A DNA stretch of 64,000 bases from Ancylomarina sp. 16SWW S1-10-2 (GTDB lineage: Bacteria; Bacteroidota; Bacteroidia; Bacteroidales; Marinifilaceae), in contig NZ_SADB01000002.1 in NCBI RefSeq assembly GCF_009669305.1, forward strand, positions 62,001 to 126,000, given 5' to 3'. The number at the start of each line of letters is the position of its first letter. Position 1 is the stretch's first letter. Below, in pieces: positions 26,986 to 34,992 of this stretch. A program made the translations under genes and the position numbers. Under the pieces are notes generated by a model. The model saw nothing but the letters and a program-made list of their open reading frames with translations. It was not told the origin of the DNA and did not search any database.

Positions 26986-27969
26986 ATGAAGATGAGAAAA
27001 ATGAATGTAAGATATTTAATTGTCCTTGTTGGGATACTTTTTATGCCATTCTACGGTAATGCTCAGACAATTTATGCTGAAGCTGATGTTCAGTTTGATG
27101 GTATTAAAAGCTTAGAAATAGAAGGTCGTTTTGTTGATGTAAACATTCTTGGTACAGAGAATGATAGTGTTGATTTAAAGGGTATTATTCGTGGAAAGCT
27201 ATGGGGAGATAAGGATTTTGAATTTAAATACAAACAAGAAGGCTCTCTTTTAAAGGTTTGGATTGAAGCACCAAGCTCGATTATGGGAAGATTTGAGGCG
27301 AACTTAACTTTAAAAGTACCTTATTCAATGAATATTGATATTCGTAACTCTTCGGGAGATATTTATATTGAAGAAATAGTTGCTGATAAAATGAAATTGG
27401 CAAGCACCTCAGGAGATGTCGAACTTAAGAATGTGGAAACTCAATTGATTACTTCTTCTACTTCAGGTGATTTAGAAGTTGATTATCTAAAAGGTGCTGT
27501 TTCTGCTGTATCGTCCTCAGGGGATCAATCCTTTAAACATATTCGAGCAAGTATTATGACTAAAGCAACATCTGGCGATTTTTTATTCTTTGATGTAACA
27601 GGTGATTTGACGACTAGAACAAGTTCTGGTGATTTACAGTTTGAAAATATTGATGGGCGTATTTCAAATGTTTCAACTTCGGGCGATTTAATAATCAATA
27701 ATGCTAAATCGGTTCTAAATCTAACGACTACTTCAGGTGATATAAGTGGTAATGCTGTTGAGTTAATTGGAGATTCGATGTTTAAATCAACCTCAGGTGA
27801 TGTTTCAATGGATTTTAATAATAATGTTAATGATATGAGTTTCGATTTAAAGGCTTCTTCAGGAGATTTGAGAGTTGGAAGTCGTTCTGCAGATAGAAAG
27901 TTATATATGAATAATGGCAATCTGTGGATTTACGGTATTAGTAGCTCTGGAAATCAAAATTATCGTTAA
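26986..27969 (+). CDS. Exported DUF4097-like beta-solenoid protein with SGD repeats
   Basis: From the ATG at 26986 the protein is 327 aa with a signal peptide (hydrophobic residues ~9-24, cleavage near YGNAQ). The mature part is a series of about ten short repeats, each starting (T/S)SGD followed by a beta-strand (SSGDIYIE, TSGDVELK, TSGDLEVD, SSGDLQFE, TSGDLIIN and so on) every 17-22 residues. This is the DUF4097/adhesin-like pattern that predicts a beta-helix or solenoid. Function is unknown; it is likely periplasmic or outer-membrane associated. A GTG at 26932 would give an 18-residue extension and is less likely. A 7-bp inverted repeat TACATAA-AG-TTATGTA (26915-26930) lies just upstream. 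Confidence 0.82.
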   Translation: MKMRKMNVRYLIVLVGILFMPFYGNAQTIYAEADVQFDGIKSLEIEGRFVDVNILGTENDSVDLKGIIRGKLWGDKDFEFKYKQEGSLLKVWIEAPSSIMGRFEANLTLKVPYSMNIDIRNSSGDIYIEEIVADKMKLASTSGDVELKNVETQLITSSTSGDLEVDYLKGAVSAVSSSGDQSFKHIRASIMTKATSGDFLFFDVTGDLTTRTSSGDLQFENIDGRISNVSTSGDLIINNAKSVLNLTTTSGDISGNAVELIGDSMFKSTSGDVSMDFNNNVNDMSFDLKASSGDLRVGSRSADRKLYMNNGNLWIYGISSSGNQNYR

Positions 27970-27992
27970 TGTAGATCTAATTTGTGTCCGTT

Positions 27993-28045
27993 TTTGAACA
28001 CGACTTGTGACTTAGGCGTACACTTTATGGTGTTCAAATTTTATA
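27993..28045 (+). terminator. Long-loop inverted repeat after the SGD-repeat gene
   Basis: Perfect 9-bp arms TTTGAACAC (27993-28001) and GTGTTCAAA (28030-28038), a 28-nt spacer, then TTTTAT. It may be a terminator, but the loop is long. Confidence 0.4.
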
Positions 28046-28212
28046 ATTAATAATCTTGAGTTCTGTTTATGAGCAAATTGGCATCTTTGGATTGTTTGTT
28101 GATTAACAAATAAAGAATCATAGTTAGTAAAAGACTTGTTCTTTTAATGACTTTGGGAGTGGTGTCCTAAATAATGGTTTAAAAATATAATTAATTGGTT
28201 TTCTTTGAAAGT

Positions 28213-28247
28213 GGCTGTTGGCGGTTGTCAGCAGCCTTTTCTATTTT
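28213..28247 (+). terminator. Hairpin with T-run on the plus strand
   Basis: Arms GGCTGTTG (28213-28220) and CAGCAGCC (28229-28236, one G-U pair), 8-nt loop, then TTTTCTATTTT. It is oriented for plus-strand transcripts although the nearest plus-strand gene ends about 245 bp upstream. Confidence 0.6.
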
Positions 28248-28262
28248 AATAAAATTTATTTA

Positions 28263-29123
28263 TTAGGATAATCTCTTTAGTTCTTGTGGAGTTTGTCCTG
28301 TAAGATTTTTGAATTGTTTATTGAAATAGGATGGACTATTAAAGCCGCATTCGTATGCTATTTGAGCCATGCTTAATTTTCTTTCTACGATGAGTTTCTT
28401 AGCATAGTTAATTCTCATTCCATTTAGGAGCTCAGAAAAAGTTTTATTTGTTTTGTTCTTTATAAAGCGACAAAAAGCGGTTTTGCTTAAGTTAGCTACT
28501 TTTGCTGCCGAATCTAAATCTATTTTTTGTTGAAAATTCTTACTCACATATTCATATATCTGATATAACTTTTGATTACTTGAGTGTTTAAAACTCTCGA
28601 CAAATGCATCAGAAGCTATTGGGGTGATTTCATCAGATTGGGATAGAGTGTCTAAAATTTGTAAAAGAATAATCAAACGAGTGGCACCTTTAGATTGATC
28701 TAATTTTTCTAAGAGATCAATTATTTTCAATTTTGTTTTTCCATAAATGCTAAGTCCCCTAGATGTTATTTTTAGGAGTAATTTAATTTTGTGGAATTCA
28801 GGTAAACTCAACAGACTGTCACCTAGAATTTCTTTTTTGAAATGGATTACCTTAGCAATTGCACTTAAATTTGGATCTTTCTGATAATAAGCCTCCTCAT
28901 TTTTCATTACATGAGGAATGTTGGGACCAAGAAAAATCATATCTCCATCCTTAAATTTATCAATACAATCTCCAACAATCAATGTTCCCCGACTTTTTTC
29001 GATGTAAATTAATTCGAATTCATGATGATAATGCCATGGAACAACAATGTGAGGCAAAATATCAATCTTTGATCGAAACGACTTATGGGTACTTATAGGT
29101 ACTTCTTCAAGAAATAGAGCCAT
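28263..29123 (-). CDS. AraC-family transcriptional regulator
   Basis: 286-aa regulator. The N-terminal cupin-like effector domain (HYHHEFELIYIEKSRGTLIVG region, only key parts cited) is followed by a C-terminal AraC double helix-turn-helix (residues ~185-285). The latter includes ANLSKTAFCRFIK and the signature IAYECGFNSPSYFNKQFK. It is transcribed divergently from the sugar MFS transporter and ROK kinase with 153 bp between. Local activation of that sugar module is the natural inference; the ligand is unknown. Confidence 0.92.
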   Translation of the reverse strand: MALFLEEVPISTHKSFRSKIDILPHIVVPWHYHHEFELIYIEKSRGTLIVGDCIDKFKDGDMIFLGPNIPHVMKNEEAYYQKDPNLSAIAKVIHFKKEILGDSLLSLPEFHKIKLLLKITSRGLSIYGKTKLKIIDLLEKLDQSKGATRLIILLQILDTLSQSDEITPIASDAFVESFKHSSNQKLYQIYEYVSKNFQQKIDLDSAAKVANLSKTAFCRFIKNKTNKTFSELLNGMRINYAKKLIVERKLSMAQIAYECGFNSPSYFNKQFKNLTGQTPQELKRLS

Positions 29124-29185
29124 GCTTAATAATTAACAAGATTGTACGTAATTGTTGTTGTTTGATAGATGTTATTAAATTTATG

Positions 29186-29193
29186 CAAATATA
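29186..29193 (-). promoter_or_regulatory. Candidate -7 box for the AraC-family gene
   Basis: Minus strand TATATTTG, an exact TAnnTTTG match, about 63 bp before the ATG at 29123. The -33 element is not clear. Confidence 0.42.
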
Positions 29194-29276
29194 GTGTTAT
29201 TAAATGGTATAATATTATCATGTTTCTTTTTGTAATTATTGATACTTTGTAGGGAAGAAATTTTAAAACTAGCATT

Positions 29277-30509
29277 ATGGTATCAATAAACGCAAAAGTG
29301 AATCAAGTAGATAATCAATCGAGCGGAAAGCCTATGAATTTTAAGGCTGCTCTAGGATTATTGACTTCCTTATTTTTTATGTGGGGATTTTTAACCTGTA
29401 TGAATGATATTTTAATTCCTCATTTAAAAGGATTGTTCGATTTGTCAATCACACAGGCGATGTTGGTTCAGTTTACCTTTTTTGGTGCTTATTTTTTAAT
29501 GTCTTTACCAGCTGGGGCAATTATCGGGAAAATTGGGTACAAAATGGGAATTGTTAGTGGCTTGATGGTTGCTGGTGTTGGTGCTGCTATGTTTTATCCT
29601 GCTGCCGAATTCCATTCCTACGGCTTTTTTCTTTGTGCATTTTTTGTCTTAGCCTCTGGAATTGTTATTCTGCAGGTGGCTGCAAATCCTTATGTTGCTG
29701 CATTGGGTACTCCCGAAACAGCCTCAAGTCGATTGAATTTAACACAAGGATTTAATGCATTAGGGACTACTGTTGCTCCTATTTTTGGTGGATGGTTAAT
29801 ATTAAATAATACGAGTCAGGATTTGGCGAGCCAAGCGGCTGCCGTTCAGGTTCCTTATGTGGGTTTAGCAATTACTTTGGTAGTGATTGCTTTGGTATTT
29901 GCCTTTGTAAAATTGCCTAAAATTCAGGACACCGATGAGGTGAAAGCAGAAGGCTCGGCCTGGAAAATTCGCCATTTGATTCTAGGTGCGGTAGGAATAT
30001 TCACCTACGTTGGCGCTGAAGTTTCAATTGGTAGTGCTTTGGTAATGTATTTTGGTGACGAAGGTTTGCACTTGTTTAAGGAAGCTGAAGCTGCCCAATA
30101 TGTAGCTATTTTTTGGGGTGGCGCCATGGTAGGCCGTTTTATTGGGTCTGCAGTGATGCAGAAAATTTCTGCTGCAAAAGTATTGGCTTTTAATTCGGTT
30201 ATGGTGGCTATTTTAATTGTTATTAGTATGCTGACTACCGGTTATGTAGCTCTTTGGAGTATTGTTTTGGTAGGCTTGTTTAATTCAATCATGTTTCCAA
30301 CTATTTTTACTTTAGCCATCGATGGGTTGGGAAAACATACCAGTCAGGGATCGGGAATTCTTTGCTTAGCAATTGTTGGAGGAGCTGTTGTACCTATGAT
30401 TATGGGTATTTTGGCCGATCGTTTTGGTTTGGCTAATTCGTTTGTCGTGGCAATTGTATGTTATGGCTACATTCTTTTTTATGCTTTAAAAGGGCATAAG
30501 CATAATTAG
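29277..30509 (+). CDS. FucP/GluP-type sugar:H+ MFS transporter
   Basis: 410-aa major facilitator with about 12 helices. It belongs to the FHS group that imports fucose, glucose or galactose with protons. Family features include [19 protein letters not shown] in helix 1 (key residues N and D of MNDIL), ANPYVAALG, the [12 protein letters not shown] helix and [16 protein letters not shown]. Its codon use is somewhat richer in G/C than that of its neighbours. It is followed after 24 bp by a ROK sugar kinase, and an AraC regulator is divergent, so this is a sugar uptake and phosphorylation module. The exact sugar cannot be fixed. Confidence 0.92.
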   Translation: MVSINAKVNQVDNQSSGKPMNFKAALGLLTSLFFMWGFLTCMNDILIPHLKGLFDLSITQAMLVQFTFFGAYFLMSLPAGAIIGKIGYKMGIVSGLMVAGVGAAMFYPAAEFHSYGFFLCAFFVLASGIVILQVAANPYVAALGTPETASSRLNLTQGFNALGTTVAPIFGGWLILNNTSQDLASQAAAVQVPYVGLAITLVVIALVFAFVKLPKIQDTDEVKAEGSAWKIRHLILGAVGIFTYVGAEVSIGSALVMYFGDEGLHLFKEAEAAQYVAIFWGGAMVGRFIGSAVMQKISAAKVLAFNSVMVAILIVISMLTTGYVALWSIVLVGLFNSIMFPTIFTLAIDGLGKHTSQGSGILCLAIVGGAVVPMIMGILADRFGLANSFVVAIVCYGYILFYALKGHKHN

Positions 30510-30533
30510 TAATCTTTGAAAAAACGTCAAATA

Positions 30534-31493
30534 ATGATAGAAGTCGCTTTAGGAATTGATATTGGAGGTACCAATACGATTTTTGGTTTTATAAATAAAG
30601 AAGGAGTTTGTCTTGCAAAAGGGACATTGAAGACTCAGAAACATGCAGATATAGAAGATTATATAGATGAATTATTTCAAATAGTGGAAACTAAGAGAAA
30701 TGCTTTATCATATCAGATAGATATAAAAGGAATTGGTATAGGTGCACCTAATGCGTCTTATTATACTGGTACTATTGAAGATGCGGCAAATTTGCGTTGG
30801 AAGGGGAGAATTCCGTTTGTTTCTCTTGTGAAAAAACGAATGGATGTTCCTGTTTATATGACCAATGATGCCAATGCTGCAGCAATGGGAGAGAAGGTAT
30901 TTGGTGCCGCTCGTAATATGAATAATTTTATTGTGATTACACTTGGTACAGGACTAGGTAGTGGCATTTTTGTAAATGGAGATATTCTTCATGGTCATGA
31001 TGGTTTTGCTGGAGAAATAGGTCATATGATTGTTCGTAAGAGTGGACGTGAGTGTGGATGTGGTCGTAAAGGTTGTTTGGAAACTTATGTTTCAGCTACT
31101 GGAGTCAAAAGGTCTGTATATAAGTTACTCGCAAGACATATTGGAGATAGTGAATTAAGAGATATTCCATACAATAAATTAACTGCAAAGATGGTGGCTG
31201 AAGCTGCTAATCGTGGTGATGAGGTAGCAAAAGAGACGTTTACCTACACGGCAACTATCTTAGGCGAAGTTTTGGCAAATGTTGTTGCTGTAACTAGTCC
31301 TGAGGCTATATTCTTATTTGGTGGATTAACCCAAGCAGGAGATATTTTATTTGATCCTGTTCGTAAATCTTTAGAAGAAAATCTTTTATCGGTCTATAAA
31401 AATAAGATTCAGGTTTTACCTTCTGGATTAACTGAAAATGCAGCTGTTTTAGGAACTGCAGCTTTAGTTTGGAACTCCAAAAATAATATATAA
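30534..31493 (+). CDS. ROK-family sugar kinase (probable glucokinase)
   Basis: 319-aa ATP-dependent hexose kinase of the ROK family. It has the phosphate motif DIGGTNTIFGF (D9), the catalytic segment MTNDANAAAMGE, the TLGTGLGSGIF motif, the EIGHM histidine and the zinc site CGCGRKGCLE. A TTG at 30516 could start six residues earlier; the ATG at 30534 is preferred. It follows the sugar transporter by 24 bp on the same strand and ends at a strong terminator. It probably phosphorylates the imported sugar, glucose being the commonest substrate in the family. Confidence 0.92.
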   Translation: MIEVALGIDIGGTNTIFGFINKEGVCLAKGTLKTQKHADIEDYIDELFQIVETKRNALSYQIDIKGIGIGAPNASYYTGTIEDAANLRWKGRIPFVSLVKKRMDVPVYMTNDANAAAMGEKVFGAARNMNNFIVITLGTGLGSGIFVNGDILHGHDGFAGEIGHMIVRKSGRECGCGRKGCLETYVSATGVKRSVYKLLARHIGDSELRDIPYNKLTAKMVAEAANRGDEVAKETFTYTATILGEVLANVVAVTSPEAIFLFGGLTQAGDILFDPVRKSLEENLLSVYKNKIQVLPSGLTENAAVLGTAALVWNSKNNI

Positions 31494-31500
31494 GAGTATA

Positions 31501-31552
31501 AACTCTGTTTCATTATTAGATTTTTATATATAATGAAACAGAGTTTTTTTTT
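31501..31552 (+). terminator. Rho-independent terminator after the ROK kinase
   Basis: Perfect 15-bp arms AACTCTGTTTCATTA (31501-31515) and TAATGAAACAGAGTT (31531-31545), then nine T. Its right end touches the stop codon of the convergent flippase-like gene. Confidence 0.9.
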
Positions 31553-32615
31553 AGAAGTTTTTCTTAATCCATCTAGGAAGCATATACATGCCAATAAATA
31601 GGTAAGGATAATAAGAAATTAATCGCCAGATTAGAGCTAGAGCGATGGTGAGTCCTGCTTCAGGAATAAAATCACCAAGATACTGCGTAAAGACCCACTC
31701 AGAAAATCCACTTCCACCTGGGGTTGGACTAATAAGCATCATAATCCACATAAGTAGTTGGCGGGCAAAAATCATAATATGATCCATTGCACTGTATTGA
31801 GAAAACCAAAAAGCAATTAAAATTGAGTTTACTACCCAATAGCGAGCTGTCCACGAACAGAAGCTAGCAAAAAAAGCTTTCAACCAGAATTTATAACTCT
31901 TGTTTTTCAAGTCTTTTGAGCTTTGGATTATATCCGTTCCCGTTTGATTAGCACCTTGTTTCCATTTTCTTAGAATTGGCAGTTTAAAAATCCATAGTAA
32001 TAGCCATTTAAGTCCGCGTGGGTTTTTAAATAAACCATAACTAAGAACGATTAAGTAGGCTAATTTTAATAAATACGCTCCCAATACTAAAAATAAAAGT
32101 GATGAGCCTAATGTTGATGCATTTCCAGGATCCAATAAAAAGAGTTGTTGCCAGTCTAAAAGAAGAATAATCAGTGGCAGCATAATAATAAAGTAGAGCT
32201 CATCGAGAAAAGATGTAGCCATAACTACTGCAGAACTTCTCCCTAAGCTTAAACCTTCTTTATTTAGGTATAGTATTGCAAATGAGGTTCCTCCTATTGC
32301 TGATGGTGTAATTGCAGATGTAAATTCCCAAAGCATGATAATGCGGAAACTTTTTTTCCAAGAAAATTCTTTTTCAGTTAATATTCTTAATCTGGCCATA
32401 TATCCCAAATCACGAAGTGCCATCATCAGTATGGCAATTAATATTCCAATAAGCGTAAACCATGAAAATTCTAATAAATCAAATGTTCCTGGCTTAAAAT
32501 CTTTAACGAGTAGATATATGATGACAACAAAACCAATCATAATAGGCCAAATTATGCGCTGTGGTCGTATGGCTTTGAGCAATTTTTTTTGATTGGTCGT
32601 GTTATTTTGCTCCAT
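31551..32615 (-). CDS. Flippase-like membrane protein (LPG synthase TM/UPF0104 family)
   Basis: 354-aa integral membrane protein with about eight helices, of the family related to the membrane domain of MprF (lysylphosphatidylglycerol synthase/flippase). Motifs seen are ALRDLGYMARL, the FTSAITPSAIGGTSFAI block near residues 95-110, SFLDELYF, and the C-terminal SPTPGGSGFSEW. No synthetase domain is attached. A lipid-translocation role is known only for MprF relatives and is not proved here. It is monocistronic and convergent with the ROK kinase. Confidence 0.86.
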   Translation of the reverse strand: MEQNNTTNQKKLLKAIRPQRIIWPIMIGFVVIIYLLVKDFKPGTFDLLEFSWFTLIGILIAILMMALRDLGYMARLRILTEKEFSWKKSFRIIMLWEFTSAITPSAIGGTSFAILYLNKEGLSLGRSSAVVMATSFLDELYFIIMLPLIILLLDWQQLFLLDPGNASTLGSSLLFLVLGAYLLKLAYLIVLSYGLFKNPRGLKWLLLWIFKLPILRKWKQGANQTGTDIIQSSKDLKNKSYKFWLKAFFASFCSWTARYWVVNSILIAFWFSQYSAMDHIMIFARQLLMWIMMLISPTPGGSGFSEWVFTQYLGDFIPEAGLTIALALIWRLISYYPYLFIGMYMLPRWIKKNF

Positions 32616-32663
32616 ATGGATTGATATTTATCGAAATTGAGATTCAAATTTTAACTTGCCTAC

Positions 32664-32671
32664 CAAATTTA
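32664..32671 (-). promoter_or_regulatory. Candidate -7 box for the flippase-like gene
   Basis: Minus strand TAAATTTG matches TAnnTTTG, about 49 bp before the ATG. A TTG lies 14 nt further upstream, slightly short of ideal spacing. Confidence 0.42.
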
Positions 32672-32770
32672 ATCAATATTAATAACAAGTTTAAATGCTA
32701 ACGACCCTAATTATAGAATTTTATATTTTGAGTTTTAGCTATCAGGTATTTTTTACAAAGAAGGGTGATA

Positions 32771-32815
32771 CAAAAAAAACCTCTACGACTTAAGTAAAAA
32801 GTCGTAGAGGTTTTT
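32771..32815 (-). terminator. Rho-independent terminator after purA
   Basis: Perfect 16-bp arms AAAACCTCTACGACTT (32776-32791) and AAGTCGTAGAGGTTTT (32799-32814), with eight T at the minus-strand end. Confidence 0.9.
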
Positions 32816-32871
32816 ATATGAATTATACTATTTAAACAGAGATTCAAGTTTGAATTTCTATTTACTAGTAA

Positions 32872-34137
32872 TTATTTTCTTACAATAGTTTGTGATCGAT
32901 TAGGACCAACTGATACGATGGTGATTTTTACACCTGTTTCTTTTTCGATAAAATCAACGTAAGATTTAAAGTTAGCAGGAAATTCACTTTCGTTTGACAT
33001 AGTAGTCATATCAGTTTTCCAACCTTTAAACTCAGTGTAAACGGGTTTGATAGCATCAGTCATTTCGTATGGTACATAGTCAATTTCTTTGCCGTCTAGT
33101 TCGTATCCTGTACAAATCTTTATTGTATCGAATTCGTCTAATACATCCGATTTCATCATAGTTAACTGAGTTGCACCGTTAATCATGATTGAATATTTAA
33201 GAGATACAAGATCTAACCAACCACAACGTCTTTCACGACCTGTTGTTGCACCAAATTCGTTTCCTTTATCTCTTAAATCTGCACCTGTTGCATCGAAAAG
33301 CTCAGTTGGGAAAGGTCCCATGCCTACACGAGTACAATATGCTTTGAAGATTCCGATAACTTCACCAATTTTGTTGGGAGCAACACCTAAACCAGTACAA
33401 GCACCTGCACAAGCAGTGCTTGATGAAGTAACGAATGGGTATGAACCAAAATCAATATCAAGAAGTGTACCTTGAGCACCTTCAGCAAGAATTGATTTGC
33501 CATTTCTCAAACTTTCATTTAAGAAGATCTCACTATCAATTAGTTTAAATTCTTGCAAAAGTTTGATGCCTTCAAACCACTCAGCTTCATATTCTGATAA
33601 ATCATACTCGTATGAATAGAATTTATCTAACATTTCGCCATGTTTCTTAACTAAGGCTTTATATTTCTCATCGAAATTGGTAAGAATATCACCTACTCTT
33701 AAACCACTACGACCTGTTTTGTCCATATAAGTTGGACCAATACCTTTAAGTGTTGAACCAATTTTCGATTTTCCTTTTGAAGCTTCAGAAGCAGCATCTA
33801 GAATTCTATGAGATGGTAAAATTAAGTGTGCTTTTTTCGAGATAAAAAGATTTTTACTTAAATCAACACCAATTGCTTTGATACTTTCAATTTCTTTTTT
33901 GAAAATAACAGGATCAATTACAACACCATTTCCAATTACATTTAACTTATCATCACGAAAAATTCCTGAAGGAATAGTATGTAATACGTGTTTGATGTGA
34001 TTAAATTCTAGTGTATGACCAGCGTTTGGTCCACCTTGGAATCTTGTTATAATATCATACTTTGGAGTAAGAACATCTACAATTTTTCCTTTTCCTTCAT
34101 CTCCCCACTGGAGTCCTAAAAGTACATCAACTTTCAT
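32872..34137 (-). CDS. purA: Adenylosuccinate synthetase
   Basis: GTP-dependent enzyme that joins IMP and aspartate in the first committed step to AMP. The 421-aa cytosolic protein has the P-loop QWGDEGKGK near residue 10, GGPNAGHT with the catalytic histidine, KGIGPTYMDK, EGAQGTLLDIDFG, and TTGRERRCGWLD. The length is normal. It is a single transcription unit with a strong terminator; fur, upstream on the same strand, has its own terminator. Confidence 0.97.
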   Translation of the reverse strand: MKVDVLLGLQWGDEGKGKIVDVLTPKYDIITRFQGGPNAGHTLEFNHIKHVLHTIPSGIFRDDKLNVIGNGVVIDPVIFKKEIESIKAIGVDLSKNLFISKKAHLILPSHRILDAASEASKGKSKIGSTLKGIGPTYMDKTGRSGLRVGDILTNFDEKYKALVKKHGEMLDKFYSYEYDLSEYEAEWFEGIKLLQEFKLIDSEIFLNESLRNGKSILAEGAQGTLLDIDFGSYPFVTSSSTACAGACTGLGVAPNKIGEVIGIFKAYCTRVGMGPFPTELFDATGADLRDKGNEFGATTGRERRCGWLDLVSLKYSIMINGATQLTMMKSDVLDEFDTIKICTGYELDGKEIDYVPYEMTDAIKPVYTEFKGWKTDMTTMSNESEFPANFKSYVDFIEKETGVKITIVSVGPNRSQTIVRK

Positions 34138-34301
34138 AGGTAATAATTTGATCAGATTTGTCGAATGAAATTAATAATTCAGCTTAAATAAAAACCGCGA
34201 AAGTATTATACATTGACAAATAATTTGAATAAAACGGTTGATTATAACCCAGCAAATACATGCCAATTTAAAGGGAGGTATTAGCTGAGAATTTTGCTTG
34301 A

Positions 34302-34324
34302 TGTTAACAGCTAACTGTTAACAG
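34302..34324. repeat. Paired TGTTAACA palindromes between fur-family gene and purA
   Basis: TGTTAACAG occurs twice (34302-34310 and 34316-34324), and the whole forms a perfect 9-bp inverted repeat around CTAA. It looks like a dimeric regulator operator, about 165-190 bp upstream of purA. The binding protein is unknown. Confidence 0.5.
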
Positions 34325-34383
34325 TCAAAGGTAATAAATATTTTAGATTAGAGAGTGACTTGTAGAAAAATCACTTGAGGGAA

Positions 34384-34414
34384 TAAAAAAAAGCCCTTAT
34401 TTATAAGGACTTTA
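34384..34414 (-). terminator. Rho-independent terminator after the Fur-family gene
   Basis: Stem of AAAG/CTTT and CCTTAT/ATAAGG with one mismatch and a TT loop, followed on the minus strand by a run of T (34384-34392 as A on plus). Confidence 0.7.
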
Positions 34415-34435
34415 GATTTGTATTGAATGTTAATG

Positions 34436-34891
34436 TTATTTTTCTTTTTTTCTGCACTCAGGACATATGCCATAAATGTATAGAGAATGATGTGAAACCA
34501 AGAAGTCCATATTATTAGAAACGTTCTTTCTAACATCTTCTAAACGAGTGTCACAGAACTCTATAATCTTACCACATTTAGTACATATTAAATGATCGTG
34601 TTTGTTGCTATCATAAGCTTTTTCAAATTGAGCAATGTTTTTCCCAAATTGATGTTTTATTACAAGTTTACAATCTAAAAGAATGTCGATTGTATTGTAG
34701 AGTGTAGCTCTACTGACACGATAGTTTTTATTCTTCATGAAAATATAAAGCGATTCAATATCGAAGTGACCTTCACGCGAGTATATTTCGTCAAGTATGG
34801 CATATCGTTCAGGTGTTTTTCTGTGACCCTTTTTTTGAAGGTAATCAGTAAACATCTTTTTTACAATTTCTTTTGTGTCTTCGCTAATCAT
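34436..34891 (-). CDS. Fur-family metal-responsive regulator
   Basis: 151-aa dimeric repressor. A winged helix at the N-terminus ([14 protein letters not shown]; recognition helix [12 protein letters not shown]) is followed by metal sites HDH at 98-100 and the structural zinc pairs C103/C106 and C143/C146. Both CXXC pairs are present as in classical Fur. Whether it answers to iron, zinc or peroxide (PerR type) cannot be decided. It lies 101 bp downstream of rel on the same strand and has its own terminator. Confidence 0.92.
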   Translation of the reverse strand: MISEDTKEIVKKMFTDYLQKKGHRKTPERYAILDEIYSREGHFDIESLYIFMKNKNYRVSRATLYNTIDILLDCKLVIKHQFGKNIAQFEKAYDSNKHDHLICTKCGKIIEFCDTRLEDVRKNVSNNMDFLVSHHSLYIYGICPECRKKEK

Positions 34892-34992
34892 ACTTTCTAA
34901 AGCTATATTATCATTATCTAATCTAATTTTAAATAACGATGGCTAAAATAGTGTTTTTTTTGATTATTCCCATAATTAGGAGAAAAAAAATA

